Below, piece by piece: positions 63,913 to 64,000 of a stretch of DNA of 64,000 bases. A program made the translations under genes and the position numbers. A model generated the notes under the pieces. That model made no database searches. It had not been told where the DNA came from and saw only the letters and a program-made list of their open reading frames with translations. The stretch's first letter is position 1. Each line of letters starts with the position of its first letter. This stretch comes from Theropithecus gelada (taxonomy: Eukaryota > Chordata > Mammalia > Primates > Cercopithecidae), in the NCBI RefSeq assembly GCF_003255815.1, contig NC_037670.1:31312251-31376250 (forward strand), read 5' to 3'.

Positions 63913-64000
63913 CCAATCTTAATTCCAGATTTTTAAGTGAGAGTCTGTTTGGCCAATACTGAGTCATGTATTCACCTACCTTCTGCTAGGATGAAAGGGT

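Noticed and set aside
1..64000. tRNA, snRNA, 7SK or other structured RNA genes
   Set aside because: I looked for their familiar sequences and saw none. Only Alu-internal A/B box-like motifs occur.

Overview
The window is primate nuclear DNA made almost entirely of interspersed repeats. The best lineage clue is the youngest Alu copies: several begin with GGCTCAAGCCTG, carry ACTAGCCGGGCG in the middle, and read GGCTTGAGCCACCGCG on the other strand. I recall these as marks of the AluYR-type subfamilies of Old World monkeys, so a macaque, baboon or guenon relative is my inference rather than human. An 11-base N run shows it comes from a gapped assembly.

I found no intact protein-coding gene, no exon I could defend, and no functional RNA gene. 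The only gene-derived sequence is a processed retrocopy of the mitochondrial factor MTRES1 (C6orf203) on the minus strand at about 11.1-11.9 kb. It stays open for 210 codons, then is frameshifted near its 3' end. Everything else is transposon-derived or repeat-free DNA, as expected of a large intron or an intergenic stretch.

Layout. 0-10 kb: Alus, a MADE1 hairpin, an hAT MITE, a 489-bp solo LTR of a class I endogenous retrovirus sitting inside an Alu, L2 and L1M remnants, and a MER5A. 10-20 kb: L2, the MTRES1 retrocopy, a CA microsatellite, a THE1/MST LTR, a MIR cut by an Alu, and two Alus chained through one target-site duplication. 20-22 kb: an Alu-free interval with a MAF/AP-1 palindrome near GATA motifs. 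22-35 kb: Alus, MIR, MER5A, an MST LTR, an MLT1 LTR inside an L2, an inverted Alu trio, a Tigger-like MITE, a MER20 inside an L2, and a gapped Alu. 35-45 kb: dense Alus, two microsatellites grown from Alu tails, L1M remnants, and an MLT1 LTR broken by four later insertions. 45-54 kb: L2, an MST LTR split by an Alu, an L1 tail, about 2.8 kb of mostly unrecognised DNA, and an Alu-in-MER1-in-L1 nest. 54-64 kb: a long CA-rich tract split by a young L1PA with a 13-bp duplication, a MER20, further Alus, a third THE1/MST LTR, MIR and L1M pieces.

The interest lies in insertion history, one possible regulatory element and the retrocopy. I saw no sign of a new multi-gene system. Repeat family names come from memory of consensus sequences and need a RepeatMasker run.
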